A program made the position numbers and the translations under genes. A stretch of DNA of 6,590 bases from the NCBI GenBank assembly GCA_903927685.1, contig CAIYOB010001189.1, positions 1 to 6,590 on the forward strand, written 5' to 3'. Positions within the stretch are counted from its first letter, which is position 1; every line of letters begins with the position of its first letter. The stretch is from an uncultured Planctomycetaceae bacterium. GTDB lineage: Bacteria > Planctomycetota > Planctomycetia > Pirellulales > Pirellulaceae. The notes under the pieces were generated by a model. It saw only the letters and a program-made list of their open reading frames with translations, was not told the origin of the DNA and made no database searches. Shown piece by piece: positions 1 to 6,020 of the stretch.

Positions 1-2279
1 CCGGCATTGTCGGCAACGCGCTCACCGACAACACGTGGTACGACGCGGCCGGCAACGTGATCAAGAGCCTGCCGTCCGGGGCGAAGGTCTTCACCAAGAC
101 TGTCCATGACGGCCTGGGCCGGCGCACCAAGCAATCGCGTGGCTACGACCTGGACGAGACGGCGTACAGCGAGGCATCCACGCTCTCGGACGACACGCTC
201 CTGGAGCAAACGGAGTTCACCTACGACGCGGCAGGCAACGTGATCCAGACCACGTTCAAGCAGCGTTACCACAACGCCACGGGCACCGGCGAGTTGAACG
301 GCCCGTCGGGCACGCAGCCCAAGTCGCGGATCACCTACAGCGCGGCGTGGCACGACCCGCTGGGCCGCACGATCGCCACGGCCGACTACGGCACCAACGG
401 CGGCACCACGCTCACTCGTCCCAGCACCGTCCCCGCCCGCAGCGACACCGTGCTGGTGACCAGCATGACCTACAACTCGGCCGGTCAATTGTCCACGACC
501 ACGAATCCCGGCGGAATTGTGACCTACGTGGAGTACGACGCCGCCGGGCGGCAGGTCACGCTTGTGCAGAACTGGACGGGGGCGAGCAGTTCCAGCAGCA
601 GTTCCGGTCCATTCGAATCGGACGACGTGAACGTGACCGTCCGAACCGCCTACAACGCCGACGGCAACGTGTCACGCATCACGGCCGTCAACTCAATCAC
701 CGGCGACCAGACCACGCGGTACGTCTACGGCACGACGCTTTCCGACAGCGGCATCGCCAGCAGCCTGCTCAAGCGTGCCGAGATCTACCCGGACAGCGAC
801 GACGTGGCGGATCCGCTCGGCAACGGCACGGATGGCATCTACGACCGGATCGAGTTCAAATACAACCGCCAGGGCGAGGTGAACGAAATCAAGGACCAAA
901 ACGAAACGGTTCACGCGTTCGACTACGATGGCCTCGGCCGGCAAATCCACGACCGCGTCACGGCCCTCGGCAGCGGCGTGGACGGTACCGTCCGCCGCAT
1001 CTCGACGAGTTACGAAGTCCGCGGGATGGTCGAGAACATCACCAGTTGGAACGGCGAAACGGTGGGTTCCGGCAGCGTGGTCAACGAAATCCAATTCACG
1101 TACAACGACTTCGGGCAAATCACCGCCGATTACCAAGCCCACGGTGGCAGCGTGAACACCTCCACGACGCCCAAAGTCCAATACGGCTACGCCAGCGGCA
1201 GCGCCAACACCATCCGGCCGACGACCATCACGTATCCCAATGGCCGCGTGATCACGTACAGCTACGGCGCCGCGGACAGCATGAACGATGCGCTGAGCCG
1301 CATCGGCTCGATCATCGATGATGACGCCGGTTCGACGCATCTGGCCGACTACTCGTACCTGGGCGTTGGCCCGGCGGGCGGCTTGCTGCCGACGCTCAGT
1401 TCCCCGTTCACTCCGGGCGCCGTCGAAGTCGATTACACCGAGCCCAACATCACGTACACGCTGGTCGGCACCGCGGGCGGGAACGACCCCGACACGGGCG
1501 ACATCTACCGCGGCTTGGATCGATTCGGCCGCGTCAAAGACTGCTACTGGTACAACTACGACACGAGCACCGACGTCGACCGCATCCAGTACCGCTACGA
1601 GCGCAACGGCAACCGCACGTATCGGGAGAACACGGTGGCCACAGCGTTGGGAGCATACTTCGACGAGCTGTACAACCATGACCATATCGATCGTTTGAAA
1701 TCGATGGACCGCGGCCGGAGCCAGTGCCTGTTATGGCGCTGTAAGAGTTGGATCACGATTGCGACCGCCCGTTTGCGTGAGTTGGTCGGAGGCCGATTTC
1801 AAAGTACCCAGTCAGTTCAATCCCCGATGACAGATCGCAGCCGTCCTTACACAATGCACGAGTTTCGGGCGGACATCCGCCGCATGTCGATCTCAGCGGA
1901 TAAAGAGTACGCTCGCGTACGCGAGGTTTTTGAAGCTGAGGGCAAGCCGCTACAGTCCGATTTGCGGTCTCTTGAGGAGTTGAACGATGACATCCTCTCC
2001 AAGATCGACCGAGTCATGACCGCTTCAGAACGCCAGGACCCGCTCGCCGTGGATAGTACAAGAGCCGAAGAGATCGCAAAACTAGCTGGCTTCTGCCCCA
2101 AGGTGATAATCGAGATTCTTGAGCTGCACGCCCTACTTCGTGATCATCGTCAGGAGTACGCACGTACAGCGCGGGCGGAATGGCTTGGACACTGTGCTGT
2201 CCAAATCGCAGTATGGGGGCCGATCGGCTGTATTCTGCTACTCCTCTTACTTGCGATCATCCTGAGCTTCTGGAAATGA
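1..2279 (+). CDS. RHS/YD-repeat protein, 5'-partial, truncated and fused to a non-RHS tail
   Basis: The frame is open from base 3 with no stop upstream, so the gene begins left of the window; the GTG at 57 is internal, since a typical repeat (WYDAAGNVIKS) spans it. YD-type repeats continue to about base 1715: YDAAGN, YNSAGQ, YDAAGR, YNADGN, YNRQGE, YDGLGR, YNDFGQ and RYERNGNRTYREN. A seven-serine tract lies at 585-605. In this family such repeats build a large beta-cocoon on secreted or surface proteins, often polymorphic toxins whose toxin tip follows a conserved core. Here the repeats stop after DELYNHDHIDRLKSMDRG. The later core motif (a DPxG-type sequence) and the tip are absent, and about 188 unrelated residues follow, ending in a hydrophobic segment. 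This is probably a degraded or rearranged RHS gene and the fused product may not be functional. RHS identity is secure; integrity of the fusion is doubtful. Confidence 0.85.
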   Translation, partial: GIVGNALTDNTWYDAAGNVIKSLPSGAKVFTKTVHDGLGRRTKQSRGYDLDETAYSEASTLSDDTLLEQTEFTYDAAGNVIQTTFKQRYHNATGTGELNGPSGTQPKSRITYSAAWHDPLGRTIATADYGTNGGTTLTRPSTVPARSDTVLVTSMTYNSAGQLSTTTNPGGIVTYVEYDAAGRQVTLVQNWTGASSSSSSSGPFESDDVNVTVRTAYNADGNVSRITAVNSITGDQTTRYVYGTTLSDSGIASSLLKRAEIYPDSDDVADPLGNGTDGIYDRIEFKYNRQGEVNEIKDQNETVHAFDYDGLGRQIHDRVTALGSGVDGTVRRISTSYEVRGMVENITSWNGETVGSGSVVNEIQFTYNDFGQITADYQAHGGSVNTSTTPKVQYGYASGSANTIRPTTITYPNGRVITYSYGAADSMNDALSRIGSIIDDDAGSTHLADYSYLGVGPAGGLLPTLSSPFTPGAVEVDYTEPNITYTLVGTAGGNDPDTGDIYRGLDRFGRVKDCYWYNYDTSTDVDRIQYRYERNGNRTYRENTVATALGAYFDELYNHDHIDRLKSMDRGRSQCLLWRCKSWITIATARLRELVGGRFQSTQSVQSPMTDRSRPYTMHEFRADIRRMSISADKEYARVREVFEAEGKPLQSDLRSLEELNDDILSKIDRVMTASERQDPLAVDSTRAEEIAKLAGFCPKVIIEILELHALLRDHRQEYARTARAEWLGHCAVQIAVWGPIGCILLLLLLAIILSFWK
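1716..2279 (+). other. Non-RHS 3' segment; possible separate small tail-anchored protein (ATG 1827)
   Basis: This segment shares the RHS frame but shows no YD repeats. It is visibly AT-richer and uses codons such as ATA, CTA, TTA and AGA that are scarce in the preceding 1.7 kb. An ATG at 1827 would give a 150-residue protein (MTDRSRPYTMHEF...); an alternative ATG is at 1854. The nearest purine-rich stretch, GGAGG at 1788-1792, is too far upstream to act as a ribosome site for 1827, so the start is uncertain. The body is charged and probably helical (e.g. LRSLEELNDDILSKIDRV). The last ~25 residues are a strong membrane segment (IGCILLLLLLAIILSFWK), suggesting a C-terminally anchored membrane protein facing the cytoplasm. 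I do not recognise the family. Position behind an RHS body would suit a leftover immunity gene, but that is inference. Confidence 0.5.
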
Positions 2280-2382
2280 GACGGGTGGGGCGCGAGTGGC
2301 TTTCGAGGGCCCACGTCGCGAGTGGCGCAGAGGAGAAGGGGGGGCTGGAGCGGGTCGCAGGCGGAGCGAGTGATGGAACATC

Positions 2383-2998
2383 ATGAGCAATCCAATGGAC
2401 GCAACTGGATTATTCGATCCCAGGCGGGTACTGGTGCTGGGCGACATCATGCTCGACGAATACACCTGGGGGCGTGCAGAACGGGTCAGCCCCGAGGCGC
2501 CGATGTTGGTGGTGCAAGCGGATGCCTGCGAAGTCCGACTGGGCGGCGCCGGGGCTGTGGGCGGGCTCCTGCGGGGACTGAGCGCCGAGGTGCTGGTGGC
2601 CGGCGTCGTGGGCGATGACCACGAGGGCTACACCGTCCGCCGGTTGCTGGATGAAGCGGGAATCGACGGGCGCATGGCACTTACGGATGCCGACCGGCCC
2701 ACGACGCACAAGCAACGGTTCCTCGCCACCGTCGAACAGCGGCAGCGGCACCAAATCCTGCGTGTGGACCACGAACGGACACATCCTTTGTCAACGGAAC
2801 TCGGCGAACGTTTGGCGGAGGCCATCCTGCTGGGCGAGGGTCTCCGACCCCGCTCCGGCCTCGACCGAAGGTCTGCAGAATCCGGGAGACCTGCGGTCGG
2901 CGGTTTCGGCGAGGTCGGGAGACCTGCGCCGAGCGGGCACGTCGATGCAGTGCTGATTTCGGACTATGCCAAAGAAGTCTGCACGCCGGAACTGCTGG
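2383..2998 (+). pseudogene. hldE: Truncated D-glycero-beta-D-manno-heptose-7-phosphate kinase (HldE/RfaE domain I, PfkB family)
   Basis: The N-terminal half of a PfkB-fold sugar kinase is clear: VLVLGDIMLDEYTWG, the S-P-E-A-P segment (VSPEAPMLVV), RLGGAGAVGGLLRGL, VAGVVGDDHEG, the lid-like KQRFLATVEQRQRHQILRVDHE and AVLISDYAKEVCTPELL. These match heptose-7-phosphate kinase, which phosphorylates the 1-position of heptose-7-phosphate on the way to ADP-heptose for lipopolysaccharide. Similarity stops after TPELLA near 2998. Missing are the V-D-P/T-P-N segment, the GAGD anion hole with the catalytic Asp, and the nucleotidyltransferase domain (GVFD, HxGH) of bifunctional HldE. The remaining piece therefore cannot be an active kinase. 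A ~35-codon palindromic insert lies before AVLISDYAK. No stop or frameshift has accumulated in the remnant, so truncation may be recent. An hldE1-type monofunctional kinase is an equally possible parent. Confidence 0.75.
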
Positions 2999-5247
2999 CG
3001 CGGAAGGCTGGGCGGCCCGCACGCGGCAACCGCGGCGCGGAGGCTCGTGCCAAGCTGCGGACGCTCGACCAGATGGCTCGCTTGGCAGCCGGCCACCGAC
3101 ACGAAGGGAAGACCGGGGACGGCCAACCCCGCCGGGCGCTGTCCCCTGCCGAGGTGTTTGCTCAGTTCCTGGGAGATCGTAAGATGCACATGGCACCCGT
3201 GGCACGGCGGATCATTCGACTCCTTGTTGTTGAGCTTGCCAAGCACGCGATCGCCGTCGCGGTTTGCCTGGTTGCTTTCGTCCCCATCGCCTTGGTCGTC
3301 ACTTGGCTCGCCATGCCGTACTTGCTCCGCGGTCCCGAGATGTTCCTCTGGCTGGTCGCGGCAGTCGTCGTGCTCGTCGCGTTGCCGATCGTCTGGCTCG
3401 TGTACCGCCTGACCCATCGGTTCGACCGGCGGCTCCCCGCGACCGACACCGCCCGACCGACAACCGAGCTGCACGAACTTGCGCGCCACGGCGAACTCAA
3501 CAAACTCAGGGCCGCACTGTCCTCGTCACCGTCGCTCGAAATCCGGGACGCCCAAGGCTGCACGCCGTTGATGGCGGCCGTGGCCAGCCCCCACGCGGGT
3601 CCCGATGTGATGCGCTGTCTAATCGAACACGGCGCGGACGTGAATGCCGTTTCCACGCCTCCAGCGCTGCTTGCCAAGGAAATCGCCGCCATGAAAGAAG
3701 CGGGACTGGACACGTCATTTATGGAACAGGCCAACGTAACTCCGGCCGGGCAGTCGGTTCTGGCCTTGGCGATCGAACACGCCTCGCTGGAGGAAATCCG
3801 GCTGCTCGTCAGCAGCGGCGCGGACGTCACGTGGCGCGACGACGACGGGTACAGCGTGCTGCTCAAGGCACTGTACTCGAACATCACGGCCTCGGCCGAC
3901 CGGCAGCGGTCGATTCTCGAGTACCTGATCGCCGCGGGCGCGCCGCTGGACTGCGTCAGCGACTACGGCGAATCCGTCCTGACCGTGGCCGCAGGCCGAC
4001 CCGACCTGGAACTCGTCAAGTTGTTCCTCGACCGCGGGGCGGACCCGGCGGTGCTGCGCTGGAACGACGTGTTTCGAACGCTTGCGTTCGGGACCCCGGA
4101 CGAGTTGCAGGCGCTGCTCCGAGACTCGCCAAGCCTGGAGGATGTTGACTGTCGGGGACGCACGCCGTTTCTGTTCGCGGTTCACTGTGGGAAACTGGAG
4201 CTGGCCCGCTTGCTGCTCGAACACGGCTGCAACCGCTCGGCCACCGGCTGCGTGGAAACCACGGCGGTTGGCTACGCCATCGAGGGCCACCAGCCGCAGG
4301 TCCTGCAGTGGCTGCTGGCCAACGGTTGGGATCTCCGGCAACCCGTCGACCAATTTGGCGCCTCACCCCTGCGCCACGCCGTCCGATACGATTGCCCCGA
4401 GTGCGTTCGCACGCTGCTCGAGGCGGGAGCCGGGATCGAGGAGCAGGACGAGTACGGCTTCGACTTGATGCACGAAGCCTCGTCGTCGGAGGTGATTTGG
4501 ATCTTGCACGAAGCGGGGCTCGATCTGAACGGACTGCCCAGCGAGCGGCGGGCCCGACTGCTGACGGCCCACGGCGGCGAGCCGTTTGAAGTGTCTGCCG
4601 AGGATTACGAGGTGTTCCGCACGCCCCGCTGCGGTCGATCCAATCCCGAGGAGCTGGGCAATCCATTCTGGAACGAGATGGTAAGAAGCCGCTGCAGCGC
4701 CTACACGGCCAGCGAAGAATTCGGACCGGCCCCGCGCCCGGACGACCAGAAGATCTGGTGCTTCGACCGGCACGGCCAGTCCCTGACCCGGCTCCCGTCC
4801 GGCCAATTGGTGGAAATCGGCGGCGAGCACGAAGACTACTATGACCCGGATTTCTGCATCTACCGCGACGTCGTCGTCCACGACGGCCAAGGAGGCTTCC
4901 GCATCTTCGACTATCCCGAGGATGTCTTTCCGCCCACCGACTTCCATTCGGCGACGTTCCTCGATGGCGGCATCTACATCATCGGCTGTCTCGGCTACCC
5001 CGCCGACCGCCGTCCGGGCAAGACGCCGGTGTATCGGCTGGATTGCGAGACATGGAGTATTCACGCCGTACCGAGCCGCGGGCAGGTCCCGGGCTGGATC
5101 CATTCGCACCGGGCCCGAGTTGAAGGCGAGGGCACGATCCTGATCTGGGGCGGCAAGATCTGGGATGGACAGGATCTGGTCGCTAACGAACAGGCTTTTC
5201 GCTTTGATACGAGAACCGGCGAGTGGAGTCTTGCGGCCGTCCGTTGA
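2383..5247 (+). CDS. Membrane-anchored ankyrin-repeat protein with C-terminal kelch-like domain; frame includes an upstream truncated heptose kinase
   Basis: One uninterrupted 954-codon frame has two parts. Codons from 2383 to about 2998 encode a kinase remnant (separate entry). I favour ATG 3184 as the true start of the ankyrin protein (687 residues), because GGGAG at 3171-3175 sits 8 bases ahead of it and the kinase is broken. Numbered from 3184: a basic N-terminus, two membrane helices at about 22-44 and 54-76 joined by a short loop, then a basic stretch (RLTHRFDRR) that by the positive-inside rule puts the rest in the cytoplasm. Roughly eight to ten ankyrin repeats fill about 95-450 (e.g. 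GCTPLMAAV, CLIEHGADVN, LLVSSGADV, LFLDRGADP, LARLLLEHG, TLLEAGAGIEEQDEYG). Residues about 485-687 form a separate domain (PEELGNPFWNEMV, IGGEHEDYYDPDFCIYRD, IYIIGCLGYP, ILIWGGKIWDG) whose repeated beta/Gly-Gly pattern looks kelch-like. Ankyrin repeats bind proteins; the partner is unknown. No catalytic residues are recognised. Ankyrin assignment is firm, kelch-like assignment moderate. Confidence 0.85.
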   Translation: MSNPMDATGLFDPRRVLVLGDIMLDEYTWGRAERVSPEAPMLVVQADACEVRLGGAGAVGGLLRGLSAEVLVAGVVGDDHEGYTVRRLLDEAGIDGRMALTDADRPTTHKQRFLATVEQRQRHQILRVDHERTHPLSTELGERLAEAILLGEGLRPRSGLDRRSAESGRPAVGGFGEVGRPAPSGHVDAVLISDYAKEVCTPELLARKAGRPARGNRGAEARAKLRTLDQMARLAAGHRHEGKTGDGQPRRALSPAEVFAQFLGDRKMHMAPVARRIIRLLVVELAKHAIAVAVCLVAFVPIALVVTWLAMPYLLRGPEMFLWLVAAVVVLVALPIVWLVYRLTHRFDRRLPATDTARPTTELHELARHGELNKLRAALSSSPSLEIRDAQGCTPLMAAVASPHAGPDVMRCLIEHGADVNAVSTPPALLAKEIAAMKEAGLDTSFMEQANVTPAGQSVLALAIEHASLEEIRLLVSSGADVTWRDDDGYSVLLKALYSNITASADRQRSILEYLIAAGAPLDCVSDYGESVLTVAAGRPDLELVKLFLDRGADPAVLRWNDVFRTLAFGTPDELQALLRDSPSLEDVDCRGRTPFLFAVHCGKLELARLLLEHGCNRSATGCVETTAVGYAIEGHQPQVLQWLLANGWDLRQPVDQFGASPLRHAVRYDCPECVRTLLEAGAGIEEQDEYGFDLMHEASSSEVIWILHEAGLDLNGLPSERRARLLTAHGGEPFEVSAEDYEVFRTPRCGRSNPEELGNPFWNEMVRSRCSAYTASEEFGPAPRPDDQKIWCFDRHGQSLTRLPSGQLVEIGGEHEDYYDPDFCIYRDVVVHDGQGGFRIFDYPEDVFPPTDFHSATFLDGGIYIIGCLGYPADRRPGKTPVYRLDCETWSIHAVPSRGQVPGWIHSHRARVEGEGTILIWGGKIWDGQDLVANEQAFRFDTRTGEWSLAAVR
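2833..2937 (+). repeat. In-frame nested palindromic repeat element inside the kinase remnant
   Basis: About 105 bases (35 codons) are extra relative to the usual heptose kinase spacing between the LAEAIL helix and the AVLISDYAK strand. They contain nested inverted repeats. The outer arms are GGTCTCCGACC (2839-2849) and GGTCGGGAGACC (2913-2924), which pair with one bulged base. The inner arms are GACCGAAGGTC (2863-2873) and GACCTGCGGTC (2888-2898), which pair with one mismatch. CGGGAGACCTGCG occurs twice, at 2883-2895 and 2916-2928, exactly 33 bases apart, so both copies encode GRPA. The length is a multiple of three and leaves the frame open. The architecture resembles a small dispersed palindromic (REP/MITE-like) element that is tolerated in coding sequence. 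Exact ends are estimated. Confidence 0.65.
2999..3183 (+). other. Linker between kinase remnant and ankyrin gene; probably non-coding
   Basis: The reading frame stays open here, but the translation is Arg/Gly/Ala-rich and resembles neither the kinase nor ankyrin repeats. The segment contains a short inverted repeat, GGGGAC (3115-3120) with GTCCCC (3141-3146). It is most simply the former upstream region of the ankyrin gene, joined to the broken kinase. I see no convincing promoter hexamers. Confidence 0.45.
3171..3186 (+). promoter_or_regulatory. Shine-Dalgarno and start codon favouring ATG 3184 for the ankyrin protein
   Basis: GGGAG (3171-3175) lies 8 bases before ATG 3184; a second in-frame ATG is at 3190. 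By contrast, ATG 2383 has only a distant GGAG (2363-2366, 16 bases away). The good site sits exactly where the protein changes from an unstructured Arg-rich linker to a membrane-targeting N-terminus. Confidence 0.55.
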
Positions 5248-5275
5248 TTCGCGTCGGCCTGCCCTGTCCCGCCGT

Positions 5276-5881
5276 TCAATTGCCCGGGGCACCCAACATC
5301 TGCCACTGTCGGACCGCCTCGATCGGGCACGCCAGCATCAGCATGTTCAGCAACAGGCTGTCGCGCATCCAGACGATGCTGATGAACTCCAGGCTGGCGA
5401 ACACCAGGCAGGAAGCTCTTATCGGCAGTCGTGACGCGAGCAGGGCGCCGCCGAGGCAGGCCCCGTAGTCGCTGACGGAATTTAGAATGCTGTCGCCGTA
5501 GTAGTCCAGCGAGATGGTCACCGCGCGGTAACGCTCGATCATCCAATTGGTGTTCTCGGCCACTTCCCACGTCATCTCGACTGCGGCCACGCAAATCCCA
5601 CGTGAGAAAACCGTCCAGCGGCGGGCGACCAACGTCAGCACGAGATACAGACCGATCCCGTGCTCGATATGGGACAGCGTGTAAGGATCCACGAGATGCT
5701 GGGAATTGTGTGGACTCCAAACATCCCACGACCAAGGCCACCCGTCTCTCGCCTGGCACCACCACACGCGCCCCATCAGCGCCAAGATGGTCATCATCAA
5801 GGCCGCCAGCCCCAGAAATGCCGCCAGACGTAACGAATGGCCACCAGACCTTCCTGCCAATCCCGGGTCCTTCTCGCTCAT
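5276..5881 (-). CDS. DUF2585 family (UPF0314-like) membrane protein
   Basis: This 201-residue protein matches what I know of the DUF2585 family in length and motifs. Visible blocks are SQHLVDPYTLSHIEHG (60-75), WEVAENTNWMIERYR (105-119), DYYGDSILNSVSDYG (126-140) and MRDSLLLN (172-179), followed by a short tail. Four or five hydrophobic segments are apparent, at roughly 18-37, 70-86, 93-108, 139-152 and 157-172. It is an integral inner-membrane protein of unknown function; the conserved His, Glu, Asp and Tyr residues within the helices suggest an active or binding site, but none is proven. ATG at 5881 is chosen because GGGAGGG stands about 9 bases upstream and the length then fits the family; the frame is open further upstream, but that translation is Arg/Ser-rich and overlaps the next gene. 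It converges with the ankyrin gene across 28 bases and lies 139 bases behind a same-strand gene. Confidence 0.85.
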   Translation of the reverse strand: MSEKDPGLAGRSGGHSLRLAAFLGLAALMMTILALMGRVWWCQARDGWPWSWDVWSPHNSQHLVDPYTLSHIEHGIGLYLVLTLVARRWTVFSRGICVAAVEMTWEVAENTNWMIERYRAVTISLDYYGDSILNSVSDYGACLGGALLASRLPIRASCLVFASLEFISIVWMRDSLLLNMLMLACPIEAVRQWQMLGAPGN

Positions 5882-5890
5882 GAACGTCCG

Positions 5891-5897
5891 CCCTCCC
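5891..5897 (-). promoter_or_regulatory. Shine-Dalgarno of the DUF2585 gene
   Basis: CCCTCCC on the plus strand reads GGGAGGG on the coding strand, about 9 bases before ATG 5881. It decides this start against the longer open frame. I found no clear -35/-10 pair in the 139-base gap (5882-6020), so the gene may be read from its own unrecognised promoter or through from the upstream minus-strand gene. Confidence 0.6.
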
Positions 5898-6020
5898 GAG
5901 GCAGATCGTAGCGTATCGCCGCCGCGACTCCCAGAGGCCCCAACGGTGGAAATCCAGGATTGCCTGTCGGCCGAGATCCTCGCTGCACCTTCGGGATTGT
6001 GCCTTCCGCAGCAACGGCGG

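Noticed and set aside
347..1321. 324-codon plus-strand frame overlapping the RHS gene
   Set aside because: Extremely Arg/His-rich translation, typical of a shifted frame of GC-rich coding DNA.
693..1685. 330-codon minus-strand open frame opposite the RHS gene
   Set aside because: Val/Ala/Arg-rich translation without domains; it is the antisense shadow of the GC-rich YD-repeat frame.
2291..2326. Direct repeat CGCGAGTGGC (2291-2300 and 2317-2326) as an operator or attachment site
   Set aside because: A single 10-base repeat in GC-rich intergenic DNA, with no inverted symmetry and no recombinase nearby; likely chance.
2883..2928. Repeated CGGGAGACCTGCG units 33 bases apart as a CRISPR remnant
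   Set aside because: Only two short copies, nested inside inverted repeats and within a coding frame; no cas genes. A palindromic element explains it better.
3115..3146. Inverted repeat as a rho-independent terminator
   Set aside because: The stem is only six base pairs with a 20-base loop, and no T-run follows.
5248..5275. Bidirectional terminator between the convergent ankyrin and DUF2585 genes
   Set aside because: The 28-base gap shows no convincing stem-loop or T-run.
4363..5292. 309-codon minus-strand frame opposite the ankyrin/kelch-like region
   Set aside because: Low-complexity Ala/Arg/Val translation; the plus-strand frame has clear ankyrin and C-terminal domain motifs.
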